Assembly: GCF_036227265.1 (NCBI RefSeq)
Contig: NZ_CP109446.1
Coordinates: 3,233,001 to 3,297,000, forward strand
From: Streptomyces sp. NBC_01476
GTDB taxonomy: Bacteria; Actinomycetota; Actinomycetes; Streptomycetales; Streptomycetaceae
Length of the DNA: 64,000 nucleotides
Direction of reading: 5' to 3'
The notes beneath the pieces are model-generated. The model was given only the letters and a program-made list of their open reading frames with translations. It had not been told where the DNA came from and did no database searches. Position numbers and translations under genes: made by a program. Each line of letters opens with the position of its first letter. The stretch's first letter is position 1. Positions 44,015 through 54,593 of this stretch are shown piece after piece.

Positions 44015-44088
44015 CGACCCGCGGGCTCGTCGGACTTGTCCGGCCGGTGCTCGGAGCCACCTGGCTCCGGGGAGCAGCCCGCGGGTCG
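44015..44088 (+). ncRNA. candidate structured RNA (three-way junction)
   Basis: The closing stem pairs 44015-44027 (CGACCCGCGGGCT) with 44076-44088, 13 perfect base pairs. Inside, 44029-44044 fold as a hairpin with a CUUG tetraloop (CGGA/UCCG core). Positions 44049-44075 fold as a second hairpin with core CGGAGCC/GGCTCCG and ACCT loop, with an outer GCT/AGC after a small bulge. CUUG as a stable loop favours the plus strand, downstream of the promoter at 43866. On the minus strand the same fold would lie about 90 bases past the pdxH stop, so a terminator role is the main alternative. Confidence 0.4.
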
Positions 44089-44174
44089 TTCGCGTTCTGC
44101 GGCACGTCATACGGCGGCAGGCCCCGGAGCAGCGATGCCTTCCCCGAGAACGCCCCCGGGCAGATCACCGCGAG

Positions 44175-44843
44175 TCACGGCGCGAGCCGCTCCACCGACC
44201 ACGGGTCACCGCCCGCTCCCCCGGCCACGTACCGCAGCCGGTCGTGCAGCCGGTTCTCCCGCCCCTGCCAGAACTCCACGCTCGCCGCCACCACCCGGAA
44301 GCCGCCCCAGTCCGGCGGCACCGGCACCTGCGTCCCCTCCGGCCAGCGGGCCGCGAGCCGCGCGTACTCCTCCTCAAGTCCGGCCCGTGAAGCGACCACG
44401 CTCGACTGCTCGCTCGCCCAGGCGCCGATCTGCGAACCGTGCGGCCTGCTGTGGAAGTACGCCGCCGTCTCCTGCGCCGGCACCCGCTCGGCGCGGCCGG
44501 CCACGATCACCTGGCGGGCGATCGGATGCCAGGGGAAGAGCAGCGAGACCCGGGGGTTGGCGGCGAGTTCGCGGCCTTTGCGGGAGCCGTAGTTGGTGAA
44601 GAAGACGAAGCCGCGCTGGTCATAGCCCTTGAGCAGCACCGTGCGGGAGCTGGGCACGCCGTCCGGCCCCACCGTGGAGACCACCATCGCGTTGGGTTCG
44701 GTGAGCGCTCCGCCGCCGGTCGCCTGCACGGCGTCGGTGAACCAGCGGGCGAACTGCTCGTAGGGGTCGCCCGCCAGCTCGCTCTCGTCGAGCCCCGCGG
44801 CCTGGTACTGCTTGCGCATCGCGGCCGGGTCGTCGGCGCGCAC
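44175..44843 (-). CDS. pdxH: pyridoxamine 5'-phosphate oxidase PdxH
   Basis: About 222 residues from GTG 44843; ATG 44819 and longer starts up to 44978 are possible. The FMN-dependent oxidase makes pyridoxal 5'-phosphate from PNP/PMP. Motifs include [30 protein letters not shown] and [37 protein letters not shown] and the C-terminal [11 protein letters not shown] also match the family. A longer version would add a 10-residue Arg-Glu-Pro repeat encoded by short DNA repeats at about 44861-44911, which argues for a later start. It is divergent from the citrate synthase gene. Confidence 0.92.
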   Translation of the reverse strand: MRADDPAAMRKQYQAAGLDESELAGDPYEQFARWFTDAVQATGGGALTEPNAMVVSTVGPDGVPSSRTVLLKGYDQRGFVFFTNYGSRKGRELAANPRVSLLFPWHPIARQVIVAGRAERVPAQETAAYFHSRPHGSQIGAWASEQSSVVASRAGLEEEYARLAARWPEGTQVPVPPDWGGFRVVAASVEFWQGRENRLHDRLRYVAGGAGGDPWSVERLAP

Positions 44844-45097
44844 CGCCTCGTCGCGCCCCTCGTGGGGCTCGCGTGGTTCGCGGGGCTCTCGTGGCTCTCG
44901 TGGTCCTCGTACGTCTCGCACCCGGACATCTTCCAGGACGGCGGCCCGCCGCGGGCCCGGCCGGCGGATGTGCGGCATCTCACCCTGACCGTCCGGCCCG
45001 TCAGCCGGGAGAATTGCCTGTCGGAGACGTCGTGCACGGCAAAACCTGCGCAGCGGACCCCACAGAGAATTCCGATGCTCATCAGAGGAGCCGCCTC

Positions 45098-47436
<2,339 letters not shown>

Positions 47437-47493
47437 ACCCCGGCCCCCCAGGGCCCGCGCGGACGGACCTTCCGCGCCCCTGACCCGGAAGTC

Positions 47494-47527
47494 GGCGGCG
47501 GCCCGCTCCATCGAGCGGGCCGCCGCC
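47494..47527. terminator. perfect 15-bp bidirectional terminator hairpin
   Basis: GGCGGCGGCCCGCTC (47494-47508) pairs exactly with GAGCGGGCCGCCGCC (47513-47527) around CATC. It lies between the convergent serC and beta-propeller genes and can serve both. Confidence 0.85.
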
Positions 47528-47561
47528 GTCGTGCGCCGCGACAGCGCCGAACGCCCGGGCG

Positions 47562-48608
47562 TTACCGGCGCCGCTGCCGCTGCCGCCGGAAGTAGTTCCG
47601 GGTCCCCACCCCCACCGCGCCGATCAGGACCAGCAGGCCGATCCCCAGCGCCTTGCCGCCCTTGCCCTGTGACGTCCCGTCGGTGGACGTGCTCGCCCCG
47701 CCCGAAGGGCTCCCGGTGGCGCCCGCCGGGTCCCCGCCCGGCGCCTTCGCGGCAGCGGCCACGCTGTCGGGCAGGTCCTTGCCGCTGAGCGGTTCCTTCC
47801 ACACCTCGCTGTCCGAGCCCTCGCTGCCGTACATCAGCGACCGGCCGTCCGTCGTATACGTGACGGACTCGCCCTGCTGCTGCATGGGTACGTCCAGGCC
47901 GCCGATCTGCTGCGGGCGGTCGGCGGTCCAGCGGTAGTCGGTGGACCAGAAGTAGCCGCGCAGCACCAGCCGGCTGCCGTCGGGCGAGAAGGAGCCGTCG
48001 GTCACCCAGGGCACGTCCGCGATGCTGCGGAAGGTGTTGACGCCGTCGGGGTCGAGCTTCGCGGGGCCCTCGTAGAGGTGGCCGCCGTCCTCGTTCTTGC
48101 TGGCGATGTAGACCCGGCCGGTCCTGGGCTGGACCATCAGCGCCTCGGCGTTGCGCGGACCGGCGTCGTAGCGGACGGTGAAGCGGGTGACGTCCACAGT
48201 CTGGTCGGTCAGCTGCCGGGGCTCGGGGAAGCGGTAGATCCACACCTCCGGCCAGCTGCCGTTGAGGTTGTCGCCGATGTCGCCGACGTAGAGGTCACCG
48301 TCCGGGCCGAGCGAGATCGCCTCCACGTCGCGGGCTTTGATGCCGCGCATGGTGACCCTGGCCACCGTCCTGCCGGTGGCGGAGTCGATGGCGTAGACGT
48401 ACGGGCCGTCGTCGCTGTCGTTGTGCGTCCAGTACACGCCCGGGTGCAGGCGGCTGGCGGCCAGGCCGCTGGACTCGGTGATCCGCGGGTCGCTGATCCG
48501 GAAGGCGACCGAGGGCCCGCTGTCGGCGGCGGCGGGCCAGGCGGCCGTGCCCACCAGAGCGAAGGCGGCAGCGGCGGCCAGGGGAAGGGTCGGACGAAGG
48601 GCGCGCAT
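47562..48608 (-). CDS. secreted, membrane-anchored beta-propeller protein
   Basis: 348 residues. An N-terminal Sec signal (LPLAAAAAFALVGTAAWPAAA) is followed by a repeat-rich beta domain (ITESSGLAASRLHPGVYWTH, VEAISLGPDGDLYVGDIGDN, EALMVQPRTGRVYIASKNED) of WD40/NHL-like propeller type. A Ser/Thr/Gly-rich linker, a C-terminal membrane helix (ALGIGLLVLIGAVGVG) and a basic tail complete it. It should be displayed on the cell surface. Enzymatic activity is not evident. Divergent from the SGNH hydrolase gene. Confidence 0.82.
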   Translation of the reverse strand: MRALRPTLPLAAAAAFALVGTAAWPAAADSGPSVAFRISDPRITESSGLAASRLHPGVYWTHNDSDDGPYVYAIDSATGRTVARVTMRGIKARDVEAISLGPDGDLYVGDIGDNLNGSWPEVWIYRFPEPRQLTDQTVDVTRFTVRYDAGPRNAEALMVQPRTGRVYIASKNEDGGHLYEGPAKLDPDGVNTFRSIADVPWVTDGSFSPDGSRLVLRGYFWSTDYRWTADRPQQIGGLDVPMQQQGESVTYTTDGRSLMYGSEGSDSEVWKEPLSGKDLPDSVAAAAKAPGGDPAGATGSPSGGASTSTDGTSQGKGGKALGIGLLVLIGAVGVGTRNYFRRQRQRRR

Positions 48609-48655
48609 GCCCCCCAGTGTCCCTGGTCGGCCGCCGGTCGGGGATGATGCCCGGC

Positions 48656-49336
48656 ATGCGTTACCTCTTCGTCGGCGATTCGATGACCATCGGTTCCGCC
48701 GGTGACTACACCTGGCGCTACCGCATGTGGCAGCACCTGTGCGGCCTCGGGGAGCCGTTCACGGTGGTGGGTCCGCGCAGCACGCTGTACGACGCCGCGG
48801 CCGGCGACGCGGTCTCCGCGGACTACGCCGATCCGGGGTTCCCGGCGAACGCGCGCCGCCATCTGGCGGGTTGGGGCGAGGGCTGGCTGCACATGGTGCC
48901 GCTGATCGGCGAGGCGGTCCGCGAGCACCGCCCGGATGTGCTGCTGGTCTCGCTGGGCCTGATCGACCTGGGCTTCTACACCGACGCCGAGCAGACCGCG
49001 GCGAACGTGGCCAGGTTCATCGCCGAGGCGCGGGCCGCCCGGCCGCGGATCCGGATGGTGCTGCTGCCGGTGATCGCGAACACGCGCGCCGAACTGGACC
49101 CGGACTTCGCCGGCCAGTGCGCCGAACTCAACGAGCGGATCGCGAAGGTGGTCGCCGAACAGGACTCGCCGTCCTCGCCGCTGCTGATGGCCTCCCGCCC
49201 GGCCGGCTACGACATACAGCTCGACACCTACGACGGCACGCACCCGAACCCGGCGGGCGAGCACAAGCTGGCGGCGGCCTTCGCGGACGCGATGCACCAG
49301 GCGTGGGGTCTCGGCGAACCGTACGCGCCCGCCTGA
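48656..49336 (+). CDS. SGNH/GDSL-family hydrolase
   Basis: 226 residues from ATG 48656 (ATG 48644 and 48647 are alternatives). Block I GDSMTIGSAGDYTWRYRMW carries the catalytic Ser, and block V DGTHPNPAGEHKLA the catalytic Asp/His. The Gly and Asn blocks are less clear (LGLIDLGFYTDA). No signal peptide, so it is a cytoplasmic esterase or deacylase; substrate unknown. It starts 47 bases from the divergent beta-propeller gene and is followed by an aldo/keto reductase gene on the same strand. Confidence 0.85.
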   Translation: MRYLFVGDSMTIGSAGDYTWRYRMWQHLCGLGEPFTVVGPRSTLYDAAAGDAVSADYADPGFPANARRHLAGWGEGWLHMVPLIGEAVREHRPDVLLVSLGLIDLGFYTDAEQTAANVARFIAEARAARPRIRMVLLPVIANTRAELDPDFAGQCAELNERIAKVVAEQDSPSSPLLMASRPAGYDIQLDTYDGTHPNPAGEHKLAAAFADAMHQAWGLGEPYAPA

Positions 49337-49384
49337 CGGACGGCCCCTTGATTGGAGCGCACTCGAAGAGCTTGGCTGAGGACC

Positions 49385-50380
49385 ATGGAGTACACACAGC
49401 TCGGACGTACCGGTCTCAAGGTCAGCCGCCTGGTGCTCGGCACCATGAACTTCGGTCCGCAGACCGACGAGGCCGACAGCCACTCGATCATGGACGCGGC
49501 GCTGGCCGCGGGGGTCAACTACTTCGACACCGCCAACGTCTACGGCTGGGGCGAGAACAAGGGCCGCACCGAGGAGATCATCGGCACCTGGTTCGCGAAG
49601 GGCGGTGACCGCCGGGACAAGACCGTCCTGGCCACCAAGGTCAACGGCTACATGGGCGCGGACGACAACCCGTGGCCGAACCACGACAAGCTCTCCGCGG
49701 TGAACATCCGCCGGGCCGTCGAGGCGAGCCTGAAGCGGCTGGGCACCGACTACATCGACGTCTACCAGTTCCACCACGTGGACCGGGCCACCCCGTGGGA
49801 GGAGATCTGGCAGGCCATCGACGTCCTGGTCCAGCAGGGCAAGATCCTCTACGCCGGGTCGAGCAACTTCGCCGGCTGGCACATCGCGCAGGCCAACGAG
49901 GCGGCGGCCCGGCGCGGTTCGCTCGGGCTGGTCAGCGAGCAGTGCCTGTACAACCTCGCCGAGCGGCGGGCCGAGATGGAGGTGATCCCGGCGGCGCAGG
50001 CGTACGGCCTCGGGGTGATCCCCTGGTCGCCGCTGCACGGCGGTCTGCTGGGCGGCGCGCTGCGCAAGCAGCGCGAGGGCGGCGGCTCACGGTCCACCAG
50101 CGGCCGGTCCGCGGACTCGCTCAAGTCCGAGGAGCAGCGCGCCCAGATCCAGGCGTACGAGGACCTGTGCGACAAGCACGGCCTGAACCCCGGTGATGTG
50201 GGCCTGGCGTGGCTGCTGACCCGGCCGGGGGTGACCGGCCCGATCGTCGGCCCGCGTACCCAGGACCAGCTCGACTCGGCGCTGCGGGCGATCGACCTCA
50301 AGCTCTCCGCGGAGTTCCTCGGCGCGCTGGACGAGATCTTCCCGGGTCCTGGCCCGTCCCCGGAAGCCTTCGCCTGGTAA
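49385..50380 (+). CDS. aldo/keto reductase
   Basis: 331 residues. The (beta/alpha)8 NADPH-dependent reductase has YFDTANVYGWGENKGRTE with the catalytic Asp and Tyr, TVLATKVNGYMG with Lys, YQFHHVDRATPWEE with His, and a C-terminal NADP-binding GPRTQDQLDSALRA. It resembles the YhdN/AKR11-type or potassium-channel-beta-like branch; substrate unknown. GAGGA stands just before the ATG. It is cytoplasmic. Confidence 0.92.
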   Translation: MEYTQLGRTGLKVSRLVLGTMNFGPQTDEADSHSIMDAALAAGVNYFDTANVYGWGENKGRTEEIIGTWFAKGGDRRDKTVLATKVNGYMGADDNPWPNHDKLSAVNIRRAVEASLKRLGTDYIDVYQFHHVDRATPWEEIWQAIDVLVQQGKILYAGSSNFAGWHIAQANEAAARRGSLGLVSEQCLYNLAERRAEMEVIPAAQAYGLGVIPWSPLHGGLLGGALRKQREGGGSRSTSGRSADSLKSEEQRAQIQAYEDLCDKHGLNPGDVGLAWLLTRPGVTGPIVGPRTQDQLDSALRAIDLKLSAEFLGALDEIFPGPGPSPEAFAW

Positions 50381-50391
50381 GGCGGGGGTGA

Positions 50392-50425
50392 CCCGGAGAG
50401 CCCGGAGAGCCCGGAGAGCCCGGAG
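50392..50425. repeat. 9-bp tandem repeat downstream of the aldo/keto reductase
   Basis: Three copies of CCCGGAGAG and a partial fourth, 11 bases after the gene. Simple slippage-type repeat; no function evident. Confidence 0.85.
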
Positions 50426-50446
50426 TCACGGTGGCGCCGCCGCGGT

Positions 50447-50533
50447 TCAGCGGACCGCGGCGGCGACGACCACCACGACGAGCATCAGGACGAAGGCGGC
50501 GGTCATCACACGGGTTCGGGTCTTGGGGTCCAC
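50447..50533 (-). CDS. possible 28-residue single-helix membrane protein
   Basis: GTG at 50531-50533 directly after CGGAGG opens 28 codons to TGA at 50447-50449. The peptide has a basic start (DPKTRTR) and one hydrophobic helix (MTAAFVLMLVVVVV then AAAVR). Codon third positions are GC-biased as in real genes here. It may be one of the tiny membrane proteins of streptomycetes. The Shine-Dalgarno is too close to the GTG, so ATG at codon 10 is also possible. Confidence 0.4.
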   Translation of the reverse strand: MDPKTRTRVMTAAFVLMLVVVVVAAAVR

Positions 50534-50603
50534 CCTCCGAGGTTAGCCGCCGTCCGCCGCGGCCCCGCCGCCCGGGCCTCCCGGCCCCGGCGGCCCCTGC
50601 TCC

Positions 50604-52121
50604 TCACCGGGCCGGGGCGAGGGTCTTGCTCCGGCCGGTGTCGTCCCCGCGGGGCCCGGCGGAGGTGTCCTCCCCACGGGGCTCGGCGGAGGTGTCGTCC
50701 CCGCGATGCCCGGCGGAGGTGTCGTCGCCGGGGGCGCCGGGCGTCTCCTCCACCGCCCGCTCCTCCGCCTCGGCCTCGTCCAGCGCCTCAGGGGAGCCGT
50801 CCCTGGGTACGAAGGCCACCAGCGGGCCGCGTTCGCGCCGCAGGTTCACCCGGATCCGCAGGCCTCCGGCGCGGGCGAGCACCAGGCCGACCCCGGCGGC
50901 GGCCGCGGCGGCGATCAGGCCGCCGGACAGGAAGCCGATCCGGGCCCCGTAGGTGTCGGTGACCCAGCCCATGACCGGACCGCCGATCGGGGTGCCGCCG
51001 ACGAAAACCATCATGTAGAGGCTCATCACCCGGCCGCGCATCACCGGCTCGGTGGCCAGCTGCACGGTGGCGTTGGCGGTGGTGTTGAAGGTCAGGCCGA
51101 AGACGCCTATCGGCACCAGCAGCACCGCGAAGAGCCAGTAGGCGGGCGCGATGGAGGCCAGCGCCTCCAGGACGCCGAAGAGCATCGCGGCGGCCACCAG
51201 CATCCGCAGCCGGGTCCGGGTGCGGCGGGCCGCGAGCAGCGCGCCGAGCAGCGAACCGGCCGCCATCAGCGTGTTGAGCAGGCCGTACGTGCCGGCGCCG
51301 CTGTCGAAGACCTTGTTGGCGAAGGCGGAGAGCCAGATCGGGAAGTTGAAGCCGAAGGTGCCGACGAAGCCCACCAGCACGATCGGCCAGATGAGTTCGG
51401 GCTTGCCCGCCACGTACCGCAGGCCCTCGCGCAGCTGGCCCTTGCCGCCGCGCGGCGCCCGCTCGATCTTGTGCAGTTCGGCGGTGCGCATCAGCAGCAG
51501 GCCGGCCAGCGGGGCGATGAAGGACACACCGTTGATCAGGAACGCCCAGCCGCTGCCGACGGCGGTGATCAGCACACCGGCGACGGCCGGCCCGACCAGC
51601 CGGGCCGCCTGGAAGTTCGCGGCGTTGAGCGAGACCGCGTTGCGCATGACCTTCGGGCCGACCATCTCCACCACGAAGGTCTGCCGGGTGGGGTTGTCGA
51701 CCACGGTGACCATGCCGAGCAGGAAGGCGATCGTGTAGACCTGCCAGACCTGGACGATTCCGCCGAGGGTCAGTCCGGCGAGGGTGAGGCCGAGGATGCC
51801 GAGGGCGGCCTGGGTGACCAGCAGGATCTGCCGCTTGGGGTAGCGGTCGGCGATGACGCCGCCGTAGAGGCCGAAGAGCAGCATCGGCAGGAACTGCAGC
51901 GCGGTGGTGATGCCCACCGCGAAGGACGAACCGGTGATGCTGAGCACCAGCCAGTCCTGGGCGATCCGCGACATCCAGGTGCCGGTGTTGGAGATCACGG
52001 CCCCGGTCGCGAAGAGCCGGTAGTTGCGGACTTTGAGTGCGCTGAAGGTGCCCGTCTTCCCGGCGGGCTCTCCTGCTTCCTCAGGTTCGGTTGCGGTGTC
52101 TGTTCCGGCTGCCGAACTCAA
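50604..52121 (-). CDS. MFS exporter
   Basis: 505 residues from TTG 52121, which has GGGAGG ten bases upstream. Twelve hydrophobic segments of the MFS_3/EntS-like group: FATGAVISNTGTWMSRIAQD, VIADRYPKRQILLVTQAALG, VDNPTRQTFVVEMVGP and MRGRVMSLYMMVFVGGTPIG. Typically a multidrug or siderophore exporter. The cytoplasmic tail ends in 3.5 copies of a nine-residue GDDTSAGHR-type repeat encoded by 27-bp DNA repeats (about 50637-50731). It follows a MarR gene on the same strand, which is the likely regulator. Confidence 0.9.
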   Translation of the reverse strand: MSSAAGTDTATEPEEAGEPAGKTGTFSALKVRNYRLFATGAVISNTGTWMSRIAQDWLVLSITGSSFAVGITTALQFLPMLLFGLYGGVIADRYPKRQILLVTQAALGILGLTLAGLTLGGIVQVWQVYTIAFLLGMVTVVDNPTRQTFVVEMVGPKVMRNAVSLNAANFQAARLVGPAVAGVLITAVGSGWAFLINGVSFIAPLAGLLLMRTAELHKIERAPRGGKGQLREGLRYVAGKPELIWPIVLVGFVGTFGFNFPIWLSAFANKVFDSGAGTYGLLNTLMAAGSLLGALLAARRTRTRLRMLVAAAMLFGVLEALASIAPAYWLFAVLLVPIGVFGLTFNTTANATVQLATEPVMRGRVMSLYMMVFVGGTPIGGPVMGWVTDTYGARIGFLSGGLIAAAAAAGVGLVLARAGGLRIRVNLRRERGPLVAFVPRDGSPEALDEAEAEERAVEETPGAPGDDTSAGHRGDDTSAEPRGEDTSAGPRGDDTGRSKTLAPAR

Positions 52122-52243
52122 TCGGTACTCGCCTCCCGTACTCGGTCTTCTCTGTCTTCGCTGTCTCTTCCGTCAGCCGCGCCGGCTTCCCCGGGCCGGG
52201 TGGGCCCGCCGGGCGGCGGAGCGGTTCCGGTGCGCCGTCGGGT

Positions 52244-52297
52244 CGGTTCTCACAAGTGCGCCGGTTCTCACGAGTGCCCCGGCTTTCACAGGTGTGC
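52244..52297. repeat. three 18-bp tandem repeats at the marR-MFS junction
   Basis: CGGTTCTCACAAGTGCGC and two diverged copies follow each other. The marR stop codon lies in the third copy (52286-52288). Each copy contains TCAC, so on the minus strand a GTGA recurs. Confidence 0.8.
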
Positions 52298-52726
52298 CAG
52301 TTTGTCGAGGACCGGAGCGGCCTGCCGCAGTACGGCCAGCTCGTCGTCGTCCAGCCCTTCGGCCAGCTGGGCCAGCCAGGCGTTCCACCGGATGCGGCTC
52401 TCTTCGAGGATCGCGGCGGCGGCGTCGGTACGGCTCACCACGACCTGGCGGCGGTCGTCGGGGTGCGGCTCCCGGCGGACCAGTCCCTTGGCCTCCAGCA
52501 TCGCCACGATCCGGGTCATCGACGGGGGCTGGACGTGCTCCTTGCGGGCCAGTTCCCCCGGGGTCGCCGACCCGCAGCGTGCCAGGGTCGCCAGCACCGC
52601 CATCTCGGTCGGACTGAGCGACTCGTCGACGCGCTGGCTGCGCAGCCGGCGCGAGAGCCGCATCACGGCGCCACGCAGCTCGTTCACGGCTGCGCGGTCG
52701 TCCTCGGACAGTTGGGTCACGTTCAT
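52286..52726 (-). CDS. MarR family regulator
   Basis: 146 residues. The winged HTH is clear (SLSPTEMAVLATLARCGSAT, GELARKEHVQPPSMTRIVAM, wing RREPHPDDRRQVVVSRTDA), with flanking dimerisation helices. It sits 165 bases upstream of the MFS exporter on the same strand, and probably represses both. A split inverted repeat, TTAGGTTAG and CTAGCCTAA, overlaps its start codon and is the candidate operator. Confidence 0.92.
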   Translation of the reverse strand: MNVTQLSEDDRAAVNELRGAVMRLSRRLRSQRVDESLSPTEMAVLATLARCGSATPGELARKEHVQPPSMTRIVAMLEAKGLVRREPHPDDRRQVVVSRTDAAAAILEESRIRWNAWLAQLAEGLDDDELAVLRQAAPVLDKLAHL

Positions 52727-52751
52727 TAGGTTAGCTCATTACCTAGCCTAA
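52726..52751. promoter_or_regulatory. inverted repeat at the marR start (candidate operator)
   Basis: TTAGGTTAG (52726-52734) and CTAGCCTAA (52743-52751) are inverted with one mismatch and an eight-base spacer, overlapping the first base of the marR ATG. A MarR dimer is the natural candidate ligand. The half-sites also match those of the IdeR/DmdR iron box, which normally has a one-base spacer. Confidence 0.6.
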
Positions 52752-52844
52752 GCAAAATGAGTTCCCGGTCACCGGTCACTCATATGAGTGATCTCGCTAC
52801 CGAAAGCACGGCGCCGGACCACCCGTTCCGGCGACGGTGGGCAC

Positions 52845-53138
52845 ATGGCATCGAGAGTGCTCAGCCTCCGCATGGACGGAGACCTGTGGGACCGGATCAG
52901 CGACCACGCCGCCAGGCGCGGGATGAGCACCCAGGACTACGTGATCCGCACCCTCGTCCGCGACGACTTCGACGAGCGCTTCAAGGCCGCGGTGGAGGAG
53001 ACCGAGCGCTTCTACGGCGTGCCCGCCGCCAAGGACGGCGCGGCCGGGCCGGAGCTGACGCCAACGCCGGCTCCTGCTCCTCAGGAGCCGCAGGAGCCGC
53101 AGGAGCCTCAGACCAGGCCGAGCGCCGGCATCAGGTAG
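52845..53138 (+). CDS. ribbon-helix-helix-like protein
   Basis: 97 residues from ATG 52845. SRVLSLRMDGDLWDRISDHA and RRGMSTQDYVIRTLVRDDF fit a ribbon-helix-helix (CopG/Arc-like) N-terminus, used for DNA binding or as an antitoxin-like regulator. The C-terminus is a Pro/Gln/Glu repeat (QEPQEPQEPQ). No toxin gene is adjacent. It is divergent from marR and its 3' end overlaps the convergent purine permease gene by 31 bases. Confidence 0.72.
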   Translation: MASRVLSLRMDGDLWDRISDHAARRGMSTQDYVIRTLVRDDFDERFKAAVEETERFYGVPAAKDGAAGPELTPTPAPAPQEPQEPQEPQTRPSAGIR

Positions 53139-54517
53139 TAGAAGGCGAAGACCGCGCCCACCGCGTAGAGCGCCACCGGTACGTCCCGCCACCGCCCGGC
53201 GGCGCCCCGCAGTACGCAGAAGGCGATGAAGCCGATGCCGATGCCGTTGGTGATCGAGTAGGTGAACGGCATCAGCACCATCGTCAGGAAGGCCGGGATG
53301 GCGATGGTGAAGTCGCTCCAGTCGATCTCCCGCACCGATCCGGACAGGATCAGGAAGCCGACCGCGATCAGCGCGGGCGTCGCCGCCTGCGCCGGGACCA
53401 TGGTGGCCAGCGGGGTGAGGAAGAGCGCCAGGACGAACAGCAGACCGGTGACGACGCTCGCCAGACCGGTCCTGGCGCCCTCGCCGACGCCGGCCGTGGA
53501 CTCCACGAAGCAGGTGTTCGCCGAGGAGGAGGTCGCGCCGCCGGCCGCGGTCGCGATGCCGTCGATCATCAGCACCCGGCTCATGCCGGGCAGGTCGCCC
53601 TTCTCGTCCAGCAGTCCGGCCTCGTCGCTGACGCCCAGGATCGTGCCCATCGCGTCGAAGAAGCAGGAGAGCAGCACGGTGAAGACGAAGAGGATGCCGG
53701 TGAGCACCCCCACCTGATGGAAGCCGCCGAAGAGGCTGAAGTGGCCGATCAGCCCGAAGTCCGGGGTGGCCACCGGGTTGCCGGGCCAGGTGGGTACGGT
53801 CAGGCCCCAGCTCGCGGCCGGGATGTCGCCGGCCGCGTTCACGATCAGCGCCAGCGCGGTCATCGCCACGATGGAGATGAGGATCGCGCCGGGCACCTTG
53901 CGGATGATCAGCGCCAGGGTCAGCAGGGTGCCCAGGACGAAGATCAGCACCGGCCAGCCGGTGAGGTGGCCGTTGCCGCCGAGCTGCAGCGGCACCGTGG
54001 TGTGGGCGGCGTCCGGGATCCGGCTGACGAAGCCGGAGTCGACCAGGCCGATCAGCAGGATGAACAGGCCGATGCCGATCGCGATGCCCTTGCGCAGGCC
54101 GAGCGGCACCGCGCTCATCACCCGCTCCCGCAGACCGGTGGCGACCAGAAGCATGATCGCGAGACCGGCCAGCACCACCATGCCCATCGCGTCCGGCCAG
54201 CTCATCCGCGGCGCGAGCTGGAGCGCGACCACGGTGTTCACGCCGAGGCCGGCGGCCAGCGCGACCGGCACATTGCCGATGACGCCCATCAGCAGGGTGG
54301 TCAGGGCGGCGGTGATCACGGTCGCGGTGACCAGCTGGCCGCCGTCGAGGTGGTGGCCGAATTTGTCCGTCGCCGAGCCGAGAATGATCGGGTTCAGCAC
54401 GATGATGTAGGCCATCGCGAAGAAGGTGGCGAATCCGCCGCGGATCTCCCGGAGGATCGAGGAGCCGCGCTCGGAGATGCGGAAATAACGGTCCAGCGGC
54501 TGGGCCGAGGAGGGCAT
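53108..54517 (-). CDS. NCS2/AzgA-type purine permease
   Basis: 469 residues from ATG 54517 with GAAGGA five bases upstream. Around thirteen hydrophobic segments; typical AzgA features are GGFATFFAMAYIIVLNPIIL near the start, AAGLGVNTVVALQLAP, FFDAMGTILGVSDEAGLL, and ATAAGGATSSSANTCFVES followed by GVGEGARTGLASVVTG. It should import hypoxanthine, adenine or guanine by proton symport. No purine riboswitch is seen upstream; an inverted repeat at 54577-54593 may be the control site. Confidence 0.92.
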   Translation of the reverse strand: MPSSAQPLDRYFRISERGSSILREIRGGFATFFAMAYIIVLNPIILGSATDKFGHHLDGGQLVTATVITAALTTLLMGVIGNVPVALAAGLGVNTVVALQLAPRMSWPDAMGMVVLAGLAIMLLVATGLRERVMSAVPLGLRKGIAIGIGLFILLIGLVDSGFVSRIPDAAHTTVPLQLGGNGHLTGWPVLIFVLGTLLTLALIIRKVPGAILISIVAMTALALIVNAAGDIPAASWGLTVPTWPGNPVATPDFGLIGHFSLFGGFHQVGVLTGILFVFTVLLSCFFDAMGTILGVSDEAGLLDEKGDLPGMSRVLMIDGIATAAGGATSSSANTCFVESTAGVGEGARTGLASVVTGLLFVLALFLTPLATMVPAQAATPALIAVGFLILSGSVREIDWSDFTIAIPAFLTMVLMPFTYSITNGIGIGFIAFCVLRGAAGRWRDVPVALYAVGAVFAFYYLMPALGLV

Positions 54518-54576
54518 GCGGGTCCTTCGAGGTGGTGCGGTCACGCCGCTGCTTGGATGATCTTACGAATGATTTT

Positions 54577-54593
54577 CGGTCAGCAGATGACCG
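54577..54593. promoter_or_regulatory. perfect 6-bp inverted repeat upstream of the purine permease
   Basis: CGGTCA (54577-54582) and TGACCG (54588-54593) flank five bases, 60 bases upstream of the permease start. A candidate repressor or activator site (GntR- or PurR-like spacing); ligand unknown. Confidence 0.4.

Larger units (their letters stand above)
43811..44174. other. intergenic region between the PAS gene and pdxH
   Basis: 364 bases between two minus-strand genes. The plus strand contains a good promoter, a very short ORF with a strong Shine-Dalgarno, and a folded three-way-junction element; these are entered separately. On the minus strand it should hold the pdxH terminator and the promoter of the PAS gene. 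Confidence 0.5.

Noticed and set aside
52845..53138. toxin-antitoxin module
   Set aside because: The ribbon-helix-helix protein has no adjacent toxin gene.
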